From: Massilia forsythiae
GTDB taxonomy: Bacteria > Pseudomonadota > Gammaproteobacteria > Burkholderiales > Burkholderiaceae_D
Reading direction: 5' to 3'
Length of the DNA stretch: 64,000 nucleotides
NCBI RefSeq assembly: GCF_012849555.1
Contig: NZ_CP051685.1
Coordinates: forward strand, 5,642,001-5,706,000
Shown: piece by piece, positions 43,230 through 51,059 of the stretch
How the letters are laid out: the number at the start of each line of letters is the position of its first letter
Position numbering within the stretch: the stretch's first letter is position 1
The notes under the pieces: generated by a model
Seen by the model: only the letters and a program-made list of their open reading frames with translations
Databases searched by the model: none
Told to the model about the DNA's origin: nothing
Position numbers and translations under genes: made by a program

Positions 43230-44938
43230 TCGTCCGGCAGCAGGTGGCTGTGGCGCTCGACGTGCTCGATCAGCGCGCGGAACTCGGCGGCGGCCGGCGT
43301 CACGATGCGCGCATCCTGGGATTCGAGTGCCTGCTCGAAGCGCACGATGGCGTGCGCCATCTGCTCGCGCGACTGGCCGCGCAACTGCTGGTACAGGCGC
43401 TCGCCGCGCGCCAGCAGGGTGCGGTTGTCGAGGCGCTCGCGCGGGTGGATCTTGAGGTCGGCCAGGGCGGCGAAGCGCTCGGCGATCTCCTGCTCGGTCA
43501 GCAGGCCGGGGTTGCCCTCGACCAGCAGCGTGCTGGTTTCACCCGTGCGCACCAGCGTCGCCTCGACCTGCAGCAAGCCGTTGACGTCATAGGTGAAGCG
43601 CACGTCGACGCTGTTGTCCACGCCGGCGCCGGGCGGCAGCGCCACGTGCAGCCTGCCCAGCTCGATGTTGTCCTTCACCATGCGCGCCTCGCCCTGGTAG
43701 ACGTGGATGTCGACCTCGCGCTGCGCTTCGCTGGTCGGCGAATAGCGCTTGACGCGGCTTACCGGGATCACGGTGTTGCGCTCGATGATCGGGTCGAAGT
43801 GGCCGCTCGAGATGGTGTTGCGGTCCAGCTGGCGGGCGATGCCGACGCCCAGCGAATACGGCGCCACGTCGGTCATCACCACCTCGTCGAGGGCGGCGTC
43901 GCGGCTCTTCAGTCCGGCCTGCACCGCCGCGCCCAGCGCCACCACTTCGTCCGGGTTCAGTTCGCACGCCGGGAAGCGGCCGAACATGCGCGTCACCATC
44001 CGGCGCACCACCGGCATGCGGGTGGCGCCGCCGGCCAGCACGATGTTGTCGAGGTCCGCCAGCGGCATGCCGGCGTCGCGCAGCGCGCGCTCGACCGGGT
44101 CGCGCAGGCGCGCCAGCAGCGCACTGCAATGCTTCTCGAGCGCGGCCTCGTCCAGTTCCATGCGGTATTCGGTGGCGCCGTCGACGATGCGCACCGTCGC
44201 GTTCGGCGCGTCGCTGAGCGTGCGCTTGGCCCGCTCGACCTGGGCGCCCAGGCGTCCCATGAAGCGCGCATCGTTGCGGTAGTGCGGCGGCACCTTGGCT
44301 TCCTCGAAGAAGCGCTCGACCAGGCAGGCGACGAAGTCCTCGCCGCCCAGGTTGTTGTCGCCGCTGGAGGCGCGCACTTCCATCACGTTCTCGAACAGGT
44401 CGAGCACGGACACGTCGAAGGTGCCGCCGCCCAGGTCGAACACCAGGAAGCGGGTCTCGCTGCCGCGCAGGTGCATGCCGTAGGCCAGCGCCGCCGCGGT
44501 CGGCTCGTTGAGCAGGCGCTCCACCTTCAGCCCGGCCAGCTGGCCGGCGGCGCGCGTGGCCTTTCTCTGGGCGTCGGAAAAATAGGCCGGCACCGTGATC
44601 ACCGCTTCCAGCACCGGCACCCCGAGCGCGGCCTCGGCGTCTTCCTTCAGCGCGCGCAGGATCAGCGCCGACAATTCCTCGGGCCGGAACGCGCGCTTGC
44701 CCAGGCGGGTCGTCCTGTCGCTGCCCATGTGGCGCTTGAAGGCGGCCACGCTGCGGTCCGGATGGGTCTGCAGGCGCTCGCGCGCGGCGCGCCCGACCAG
44801 GATGGTGCCGTCCTCGTCCACGCTGACGCAGGACGGCGTCAGGACGTCGCCGAGACTGTTCGGGATCAGGCGCGCCGCGCCGTTTTCCCATACCGAAACC
44901 AGGCTGTTGGTCGTGCCGAGGTCGATCCCTACGATCAT
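43226..44938 (-). CDS. hscC: Hsp70-class chaperone HscC
   Basis: A 570-residue Hsp70 of the HscC subfamily. The ATPase domain opens IVGIDLGTTNSLVSVWENG, with AVITVPAYFSDAQRKATRAA, NEPTAAALAYG, FDLGGGTFDVSVLD and VLAGGATRMPVVRRM. The shorter substrate-binding domain (VAPYSLGVGIARQLDRN ... VKRYSPTSEAQREVDIHVYQ) and C-terminal helical tail lack the DnaK EEVD end, as expected. A weak AAGGA precedes the ATG. HscC in E. coli acts with DjlB/C and regulates sigma-70 stress output; the coupled downstream gene supplies a J-like protein here. Confidence 0.92.
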   Translation of the reverse strand: MIVGIDLGTTNSLVSVWENGAARLIPNSLGDVLTPSCVSVDEDGTILVGRAARERLQTHPDRSVAAFKRHMGSDRTTRLGKRAFRPEELSALILRALKEDAEAALGVPVLEAVITVPAYFSDAQRKATRAAGQLAGLKVERLLNEPTAAALAYGMHLRGSETRFLVFDLGGGTFDVSVLDLFENVMEVRASSGDNNLGGEDFVACLVERFFEEAKVPPHYRNDARFMGRLGAQVERAKRTLSDAPNATVRIVDGATEYRMELDEAALEKHCSALLARLRDPVERALRDAGMPLADLDNIVLAGGATRMPVVRRMVTRMFGRFPACELNPDEVVALGAAVQAGLKSRDAALDEVVMTDVAPYSLGVGIARQLDRNTISSGHFDPIIERNTVIPVSRVKRYSPTSEAQREVDIHVYQGEARMVKDNIELGRLHVALPPGAGVDNSVDVRFTYDVNGLLQVEATLVRTGETSTLLVEGNPGLLTEQEIAERFAALADLKIHPRERLDNRTLLARGERLYQQLRGQSREQMAHAIVRFEQALESQDARIVTPAAAEFRALIEHVERHSHLLPDD

Positions 44939-45086
44939 TGGCGCATCCTTTATTGTTTGGATTACATTGGCAAAAACGTCATGATGGCTGAATGCTATCA
45001 CTTACTGCCGTGCTTGCCCAAAAGCGTCCATCCAGGCGCGCACGCGATGGAATGTGGCCTTTTCGCCAATGCGGTACCATCGGGCC

Positions 45087-45764
45087 ATGTGTGGACGATT
45101 CGACCAAAGCCAGACCGCGCGTTTTTACGCCAACATCTTCGGGTGGACCGACGCCGTTTTCGACAGCGAATCGGCGCCGACCACCAATGCCGCGCCCGGC
45201 ACCTACCGGCCGGTGCTGCACGTGCAGGACGGACAACGGCGCGTGGACGACGTGTTCTGGAGCTACCGCGCCAAGTGGGCCGACGGTAAGGTGCCGATCT
45301 GCATCAACGCGCGCCTGGAAAAGCTGCCCAACCGCTACTGGGCGCGCCTGCTGAAGAACGGGCGCGGCATCGTGCCGGCCGAGGGCTGGTACGAATGGAC
45401 CGGGGAAAAGGGGCACAAGCAACCCTGGCACATCCACCGCAAGGACCGCGCGCCGCTGTTCCTGGTGGCGCTGGCCAACTTCGGCGCCTTCGAGGAAAAC
45501 CGCGCCGAGGCCGGTTTCGTGCTGGTGACCGACGACGCGTCCGGCGGCATGCTCGACATCCACGACCGCCGTCCGGTGGTGCTGGATGCCGAGGATGCGA
45601 AGCTGTGGCTCGACCCGGGATTGGCGCCGCAGCAGGCGGTCGAACTGCTGCGCCATGCGGCGCTGCCGAGCGAGGCGTTCGAGTGGCACAAGGTCGGCAC
45701 GGCGGTCAACCGCGCCGGCGCGGACGGGCCGCAGATCGCGTTGCCGCTGGAAGAACAGGAATAA
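45087..45764 (+). CDS. yedK: Abasic-site processing protein YedK (SRAP/HMCES family)
   Basis: The 225-residue SRAP protein forms a thiazolidine crosslink with abasic sites in single-stranded DNA through Cys2. Visible catalytic features are MCGRFDQSQ, ICINARLEKLPNRYWARLLK (Asn of the active site), VPAEGWYEWTG (Glu) and LDIHDRRPVVLD (His). Length and motifs are typical. A -10-like TACCAT ends 6 nt before the ATG with no ribosome-binding site, suggesting leaderless translation. It is divergent from hscC with a 148-bp gap. No LexA box is evident. Confidence 0.93.
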   Translation: MCGRFDQSQTARFYANIFGWTDAVFDSESAPTTNAAPGTYRPVLHVQDGQRRVDDVFWSYRAKWADGKVPICINARLEKLPNRYWARLLKNGRGIVPAEGWYEWTGEKGHKQPWHIHRKDRAPLFLVALANFGAFEENRAEAGFVLVTDDASGGMLDIHDRRPVVLDAEDAKLWLDPGLAPQQAVELLRHAALPSEAFEWHKVGTAVNRAGADGPQIALPLEEQE

Positions 45765-45994
45765 GCTGCGCCTGCAGGCCGGTTGGCGCATTGCCCGGCG
45801 CCATGATCCCTGTGACTCGTGACTGCACCTCCTTTCCTTCCAGATCAAACCCTGTCGGCATAAGCCATTTCGCATCATCTGCTCGGCAACCCGTTATGAG
45901 CTATGTCTAGTTCTGCATCGCAACCAAGCGCAACGATCACGGTCTATAGCTTGGTACTGCATGATCGAAGCGTTGCGGACAAGAGGATTGCGCG

Positions 45995-46366
45995 ATGGGT
46001 GACTATCTGAGAATTCAAGAAATGCTGAAGGAAGGCGAGTCCTATGCCGGGCTCATCCTGGGCAAGAACGGCGAGCCCGACTACCACCTGGTGCTGCTGG
46101 CCGACACGGTGTCGGACATCAGCTGGCCGGCCGCGCGCGAGTGGGCGCTCGAACAGGACGGCGAGCTGCCGACCCGGCGCGAGCTGGCGCTGCTGTTCGC
46201 CAACCAGCGCGAGGGATTCGACCGCGTCTGGTACTGGTCGAGCGAGCAGCACGACACGCGGCCGCAGCTGGTCTGGGGGCAGAATTTCGCCAGCGGTATC
46301 CAGACCGTGTACGGCCGCCCCTTCCGCGGCCATGCACGGGCGGTGCGGCGCGTGGACGGCGGCTGA
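45995..46366 (+). CDS. DUF1566-like small protein
   Basis: A 123-residue protein. The pattern ISWPAAREWALEQDGELPTR ... FDRVWYWSSEQHDTRP ... FASGIQTVYGRPFRGHARAV is that of DUF1566/Lcl C-terminal domains, which adopt a C-type-lectin-like fold and often close with an aromatic-rich WYWSS strand. It has no signal peptide. Such small proteins are often phage-tail-linked; no phage gene is near. It ends 21 bp before the convergent M28 peptidase gene. Function unknown. Confidence 0.7.
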   Translation: MGDYLRIQEMLKEGESYAGLILGKNGEPDYHLVLLADTVSDISWPAAREWALEQDGELPTRRELALLFANQREGFDRVWYWSSEQHDTRPQLVWGQNFASGIQTVYGRPFRGHARAVRRVDGG

Positions 46367-46387
46367 GCCCGTTGCGGGCGCTGCCGC

Positions 46388-47860
46388 TTACTTGACCGCG
46401 CCGGTCGCCCTGGCCTTGGCTTCGACCGCCTCGACGGCAACGTTGGCGCGGCCGATCGGCTGGTCCATGTTGGCCAGGAACCAGGCGGTCGTCGCCATCA
46501 CCGCGGCATGGCGGCGCAGGTTTTCCGGGATCACCTTGTCGAAGGTGTCCGCCGGGGTGTGGTGGTAATTGAAATAATCCGACGAGTCGATCCATGGCTC
46601 GAACGACGGCACGCCCGAGATCTCGAGGTCGCGCAAGTCGCCGGAACCGACCACGTCCTCGCGCCGGAAGGCGCCGGCGCCCATCGGGTACAGGGCCGCC
46701 TGCAGCGGCGCGAACAGCTTGGCCGCCGCCTGGCCGATACCGGCGCGCAAGCCGAACGGACGGCCCGAGCCGTTATCGTCCTCGTAGGCGGCGAAGTGCT
46801 TCTCGGCGTTGGCTCGATAGGCGTCGTTGTAGCCCTTGCCGCCGCGCCCGCCGTTTTCCTCGTTCATCCACGCCACCACGCGGATGGTGCGGCGCGGACG
46901 GTAGTCGAGCTTGCGCAACGTGTCGATCACGCCCATGGCGCTGACCACGCCCGAGGCGTCGTCGTTGGCGCCGGTGGCCAGGTCCCACGAGTCCAGGTGG
47001 CCGGAGACCAGCACGATCTCGTCGGCCTTGTCGGTGCCCGGCCAGTCGGCGATCACGTTGTAGCTGTCGGCGTCCGCCAGGGTCTGCGGGGTCAGGGTCA
47101 GGTGCAGCTTGACCGGGCCGCGCTTGGCCAGGCGCGCGATCAGCATCGAATCCTCGATCGTGATGGCGGCGGCGGGGATGCGCGCGTTGTCGGCCAGGTT
47201 GGTGGCGCCCGTGTGGACGATGCGGTAGGCGGCGCCGCCGACGGCGCGCACCAGGGCGGCGGAGGCGCCCATCTCGGCAGCCATGCGCGGTCCGGCGCCG
47301 CGGAAGGCCACCGCCTGGCCGTAGGCGGTACCGGCCAGGCCGCGGTCGGCCATGTCCTGGTCGAACGGCACGTCGAACAGCACGATGCGGCCTTTCACCT
47401 CGGCCGCGCGCGCCTTCAGCTCGTCGAAGCTGCGCACCACGACGACCTCGGCGGTGAGGCCGGCCGCCGGCGTGGCGCCGGAACCGCCGAGCGCGGTCAG
47501 CACGACTTTCTGGGTCACGCCGGCCGGGCGGCCGCGGTAGTCGACCACGGTGCCGGTTTCCACGCCGCGCACCCAGTGAGGCACCTTGACCGGCTGCAGC
47601 GTGACCCTGGCGCCCAGCTTGCGCAGCTCTTCCGCCACCTGGGTGACGGCCGCGGCCGCGCCGGCGGAACCGGACAGGCGCGGCCCGACCAGGTCGGTCA
47701 GGTCTTCCAGGCGCTGGTACGGGTAGTCGTTGGCCAGCGCCGTGTCGCGCACCCTGGCCAGCGCGGCCGGGTCGCTGCCCGGGGTGGCGCCGTGGGCGGC
47801 GCTCCCGAGCAGGCAGGCGGCGAGGAGGGACAAGGCGGGCAAGCGGCTGCGGCGGTTCAT
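46388..47860 (-). CDS. M28 family exported zinc aminopeptidase/carboxypeptidase-like
   Basis: A 490-residue exported peptidase. Signal peptide SRLPALSLLAACLLGSAAHG; PA-type domain with VVVRSFDELKARAAEVKGRI; M28 catalytic core with the first zinc His/Asp in VSGHLDSWDLATGANDDASG, the Glu pair in WMNEENGGRGGKGY and later His in NYHHTPADTFDKV. These are the di-zinc ligands of M28 (family of carboxypeptidase Q/aminopeptidases). AGGAT precedes the ATG at 47860. It probably trims peptides in the periplasm. The gene is convergent with the DUF1566 gene. Confidence 0.9.
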   Translation of the reverse strand: MNRRSRLPALSLLAACLLGSAAHGATPGSDPAALARVRDTALANDYPYQRLEDLTDLVGPRLSGSAGAAAAVTQVAEELRKLGARVTLQPVKVPHWVRGVETGTVVDYRGRPAGVTQKVVLTALGGSGATPAAGLTAEVVVVRSFDELKARAAEVKGRIVLFDVPFDQDMADRGLAGTAYGQAVAFRGAGPRMAAEMGASAALVRAVGGAAYRIVHTGATNLADNARIPAAAITIEDSMLIARLAKRGPVKLHLTLTPQTLADADSYNVIADWPGTDKADEIVLVSGHLDSWDLATGANDDASGVVSAMGVIDTLRKLDYRPRRTIRVVAWMNEENGGRGGKGYNDAYRANAEKHFAAYEDDNGSGRPFGLRAGIGQAAAKLFAPLQAALYPMGAGAFRREDVVGSGDLRDLEISGVPSFEPWIDSSDYFNYHHTPADTFDKVIPENLRRHAAVMATTAWFLANMDQPIGRANVAVEAVEAKARATGAVK

Positions 47861-47967
47861 GCGTGGATCCTTCAGGTTGGCGAAAAACGAAAAACGCCAA
47901 CGATAACGCATCCCCAAGGATTTATGGAAAATTAATTGCAGTAAATACATTTTTTGGACGACTGGAC

Positions 47968-48003
47968 GCGGCTGCGGCTGCGGCTGCGGCTGCGGCTGCG
48001 GCC
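47968..48003. repeat. Hexanucleotide microsatellite (GCGGCT)n
   Basis: Five perfect GCGGCT copies plus one with a single mismatch lie in the gap between the M28 peptidase and the metallophosphoesterase pseudogene, followed by GGC. It could vary in length by slippage but is noncoding. Confidence 0.8.
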
Positions 48004-48055
48004 GGCATGATGCGCGCCACCACCCTGCGTCCCACGCATTGCCGGCGTCCGTGCC

Positions 48056-49192
48056 TCAGGCCGGCACCAGGCGCACCAGCGTGATCTCGGACGGCGCCCC
48101 GAAGCGTTTAGGCGGGCCCCAGTAGCCGGTGCCGCGGCTGGTATAAACCCACAGCGAGCGCACGCGGTTCAGGCCGGCGACGAAGGGCTGCTGCAGCGGC
48201 ACGAACAGGTTCCACGGAAAGAACTAGCCGCCATGGGTGTGGCCGGACAATTGCAGGTCGAAGCCGGCATCGGCCGCCGCCGGGGCGCTGCGCGGCTGGT
48301 GCGCCAGCAGGATCCTGACGGCGACGTCACGCGGCGCGCCGGCCGCCGCCCGTTGCGGATCGCTCTTGTGGCCGGGATTGAAATGATGGGCGGTGAAGTC
48401 GGTGACGCCGGCGATCATCAGGGACGCATCGCCGCGGCGCCGGATCACGTGCTCGTTGAGCAGCACGCGCAGCCCGAGGCGGCGCACCTCGGCGATCCAG
48501 CCGTCGGCGCCGGAATAGTATTCATGGTTGCCGGTGACGAAAAAGGCGCCGTCCGGTGCCGACAGGCGCGCCAGCGGCGCGGTGCGCGCGGCCAGGCGCT
48601 GCACGCTGCCGTCGACCAGGTCGCCGGTGACGGCGATCGCGTCCGGCTTGAGGGCGTTGACGCGTTCGACGATGGCGTTCAGGTAGGGACCGCGGATGGT
48701 CGGGCCGACGTGGATGTCGGAGATCTGGGCGATCGAATAGCCGCTGAGCGCCGCCGGCAGGCCGGCGATCGGCACGTCGACCCGCACCACGCGCGCCAAC
48801 CGGCGCGCATTCACGAAGCCGATCACCGTCACCGCCAGCGCCGTCAGCGGCACCGCCAGCGCGCTGTTGCGATCGACGGCGGGGCCGGCGGCGCCGGACA
48901 ACGCCAGCCCCAGCAGCGCCAGGTCGCGCACCAGGGTCAGCACGAACAGCGAGGAAAAGTACCCCATCGCCAGCAGGCTCACCCACGTCAACTGCTCCGA
49001 CCAGCGCGTGCGCCGCAGGCTCGGCGCCACCAGGCCGATGCGCACCAGCGCGGTCGACAAGGCCAGCAGCGTGGCGCCGGCCGCCATGCCAGCAATGCCG
49101 AGCCGCATGCCGGGCAGCAGGCGCAGGCCGACGTACAAGTGCACCAGCACCAGGATCGAAAGAATGGAGACGAGGGAACGTTGACGTGCCAT
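48056..49192 (-). pseudogene. Membrane metallophosphoesterase interrupted by an amber codon
   Basis: The frame encodes several membrane helices (about 1-150) and a calcineurin-like phosphoesterase domain: SDIHVGPTIRG, TGDLVDGSV, VTGNHEYYSGADGW and, at the end, LSGHTHGG. At 48224-48226 a TAG replaces the expected CAG (Gln) of the GHTHGGQ motif at codon 323 of 379. The same frame continues for 55 codons with clear family sequence (FFPWNLFVPLQQPFVAGLNR to LVRLVPA) and ends TGA at 48056. One C-to-T transition explains it, so this is a recent nonsense allele, a suppressed amber or a base-call error. Intact homologues are YkuE/YaeI-like. Confidence 0.85.
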
Positions 49193-49394
49193 GGGAAAAA
49201 TCGGGGCCGGAGTATTGCTAGATGGGGCGGGCTGGGGCTGCTGCAAGATGAAAATGGAAAATTGTTACAGCCCCTGATGCAGATGTAAGAATTGGTATTA
49301 ACAAGTGGCGCCAGCAATGGCCGGGCATATAGTGGATTCATGCCTGACGTCGTCGCGATCATTCCGGTCCCCCGTCGAGGCGCAAGGAAAAGCC

Positions 49395-49895
49395 ATGTTG
49401 AAGAAAAAATGCTTTGGTGCGGTACTCCTGGCCGCGGCCGCCGTGTCCTCCACGGCATTCGCCGATGACCGCGGTGTGAACACCGCCGTGGGCGCGCTGG
49501 TCGGCGCTGCCGTCGGCGGCAGCGCGGCGGGACGCAACGGCGCCATCGTCGGCGGCGTGCTGGGCGCGGCGGTCGGCAGCTCGGTGCGTACCAACGACGA
49601 CTATTACTACCGCGACCGCGGCTACTCGAACGGTTACGTGAGCAGCTACTCGGGCGGCTACGCGCCGGGCTACTACCAGTCGGGCTATTACCAGCCGGCG
49701 CCGGTTGTCGTCGAATCGCGCCCGCGCTATTATTCGCCGCGTCCGGAAGTGGTGTACGTCGAACCGCGCCGCGGCGGCTATGACCGCGGATACGATCGCG
49801 GCTACGACCGTGGTTATGATCGCGGCTACGACCGTGGGCACGACCGCGGCTGGGACCGCGACCACGACCGCGGCGGCTGGGACCGCCACCGCTGA
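49395..49895 (+). CDS. Glycine-zipper exported protein with RGYD repeats
   Basis: A 166-residue exported protein. Signal peptide MLKKKCFGAVLLAAAAVSST ends at AFA-DD; a glycine-zipper segment follows (NTAVGALVGAAVGGSAAGRN then GAIVGGVLGAAVGSSV), as in YMGG-like/17 kDa-antigen-type proteins, and the C-terminus is a tandem GYDRGYDRGYDRGYDRGYDR-type repeat (about 130-160). AAGGAAA precedes the ATG by 5 nt. Probably an outer-membrane or cell-wall associated protein; function unknown. A strong terminator follows. Confidence 0.8.
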   Translation: MLKKKCFGAVLLAAAAVSSTAFADDRGVNTAVGALVGAAVGGSAAGRNGAIVGGVLGAAVGSSVRTNDDYYYRDRGYSNGYVSSYSGGYAPGYYQSGYYQPAPVVVESRPRYYSPRPEVVYVEPRRGGYDRGYDRGYDRGYDRGYDRGHDRGWDRDHDRGGWDRHR

Positions 49896-49953
49896 GCGCT
49901 GGCCGGCGCCCTGCCGGCCCAGGGCGGACTCTGGATGAGCCGCCGTGCCCCGC

Positions 49954-49982
49954 AAAACCGCGCCGCCCGCGCGGTTTTTTTT
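49954..49982 (+). terminator. Rho-independent terminator
   Basis: AAAACCGCGC and its exact complement flank a 5-nt loop, followed by TTTTTTTT on the plus strand, 58 bp after the glycine-zipper gene. It separates that gene from the kinase cluster. Confidence 0.9.
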
Positions 49983-50060
49983 CGTCCGCACCTGTATGCC
50001 GTTTCACCCTCCCCCCGCTAGTCGCGGACGGCGGCAGCCGCGCCGGCCACGGGAGAACAC

Positions 50061-51059
50061 ATGTATGCAGCAGGAGACATCATCGCATTGACGGGCGGCG
50101 CCTGGCGCCTGCGCGCGCCGATGGCCGCATCCAGCTACGGCGTGCTGTGGCGCGCCGAGCCCTGCCTGGGCGGCGCGCCGGCCGCGCTCAAGCTGGTCAA
50201 CCTGGCGCAAATGGCGCTGGCCCTGCCGCCGCAGCGCGCCTGCTGGACCCGCGACGCGGCCGCCGAGATCGGCTTCCTGCGCGCGCTGCAGCCGTGGGAC
50301 AGGCGCCACATCGTGCGCCTGCTCGACAGCGGCGTCCACCTGGACCAGCCCGCGATGGCGCTGGAACTGCTGGACGGCGACCTGGCGCGGCACCTCGAGT
50401 GCCTGCGCCTGCGCGGCGAACGCGTTTCCTTCGCGCAGGCGCTGGCCTGGACCGCCCAGGTGAATGCGGCGCTGGCCAAGGTACACCAGTACGGCTGGCG
50501 CTACCTCGACCTGAAGCCGGCCAACCTGCTGGTCGACAAGGGCGGCGGCAACGGCGGGGCCGCGCTCAAGCTGGCCGATTTCGGCACCAACCGGCCGCTG
50601 GCCGACGCCCGCGCCCACGCTTATGCCGGCACCGCCAGCTGGCAGGCGCCGGAACAGTTCTTCGAGCACGAGGACGGCGGCTACCGCACCGATGCGCGCA
50701 CCGATTATTTCGCCCTGGGCGCCCTGCTCTACCACCTGGCGACCGGGGTCCAGCTGCGCTTCGGCGGCGCATGCGCCGGCGCCCGGCGCGTCCACGGCAG
50801 CGCAGCGGCGGCGTGGCTGCGCGAACGCCACGGCGGCGCGGTGCCGCCTCCGCTGGCGCCGGACGAGGCCGCGCTGTTCCTGCGCCACGCGCTGCCGCAC
50901 GGTGCGGGCTGCGGAGAGGCGGCGCTGGCATTGCTGCGCGCATTGCTGGCGGCGCATCCCGACGGGCGGCCGCGCCATGCGCTCGAGATCAGCCGCCTGA
51001 TCGAACGCGTGCGCCTCGGCGCAGGCGATGCCGTGCAGCCGCTGCGGAGCGCGGCATGA
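50061..51059 (+). CDS. Soluble Ser/Thr protein kinase (non-RD)
   Basis: A 332-residue Hanks-type kinase without membrane helix or PASTA domain. The ATP-site Lys44 is in AALKLVN, the catalytic loop is YLDLKPANLL (Asp150; the usual His-Arg are Tyr-Leu, so non-RD), and the magnesium Asp173 is in ADFGTN. The activation segment GTASWQAPEQFFE and the later TDYFALGALLYHLATG are typical. A GGGAGAA precedes the ATG. It overlaps the SEDS gene by ATGA, so kinase and membrane protein are made together; candidate targets are the FHA proteins and the SEDS N-terminus in the same cluster. Confidence 0.9.
   Translation: MYAAGDIIALTGGAWRLRAPMAASSYGVLWRAEPCLGGAPAALKLVNLAQMALALPPQRACWTRDAAAEIGFLRALQPWDRRHIVRLLDSGVHLDQPAMALELLDGDLARHLECLRLRGERVSFAQALAWTAQVNAALAKVHQYGWRYLDLKPANLLVDKGGGNGGAALKLADFGTNRPLADARAHAYAGTASWQAPEQFFEHEDGGYRTDARTDYFALGALLYHLATGVQLRFGGACAGARRVHGSAAAAWLRERHGGAVPPPLAPDEAALFLRHALPHGAGCGEAALALLRALLAAHPDGRPRHALEISRLIERVRLGAGDAVQPLRSAA

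Noticed and set aside
45995..46366. Diversity-generating retroelement target
   Set aside because: The lectin-like fold fits, but there is no reverse transcriptase and no template repeat nearby; the same holds for the FGE domain at 61350-62150.
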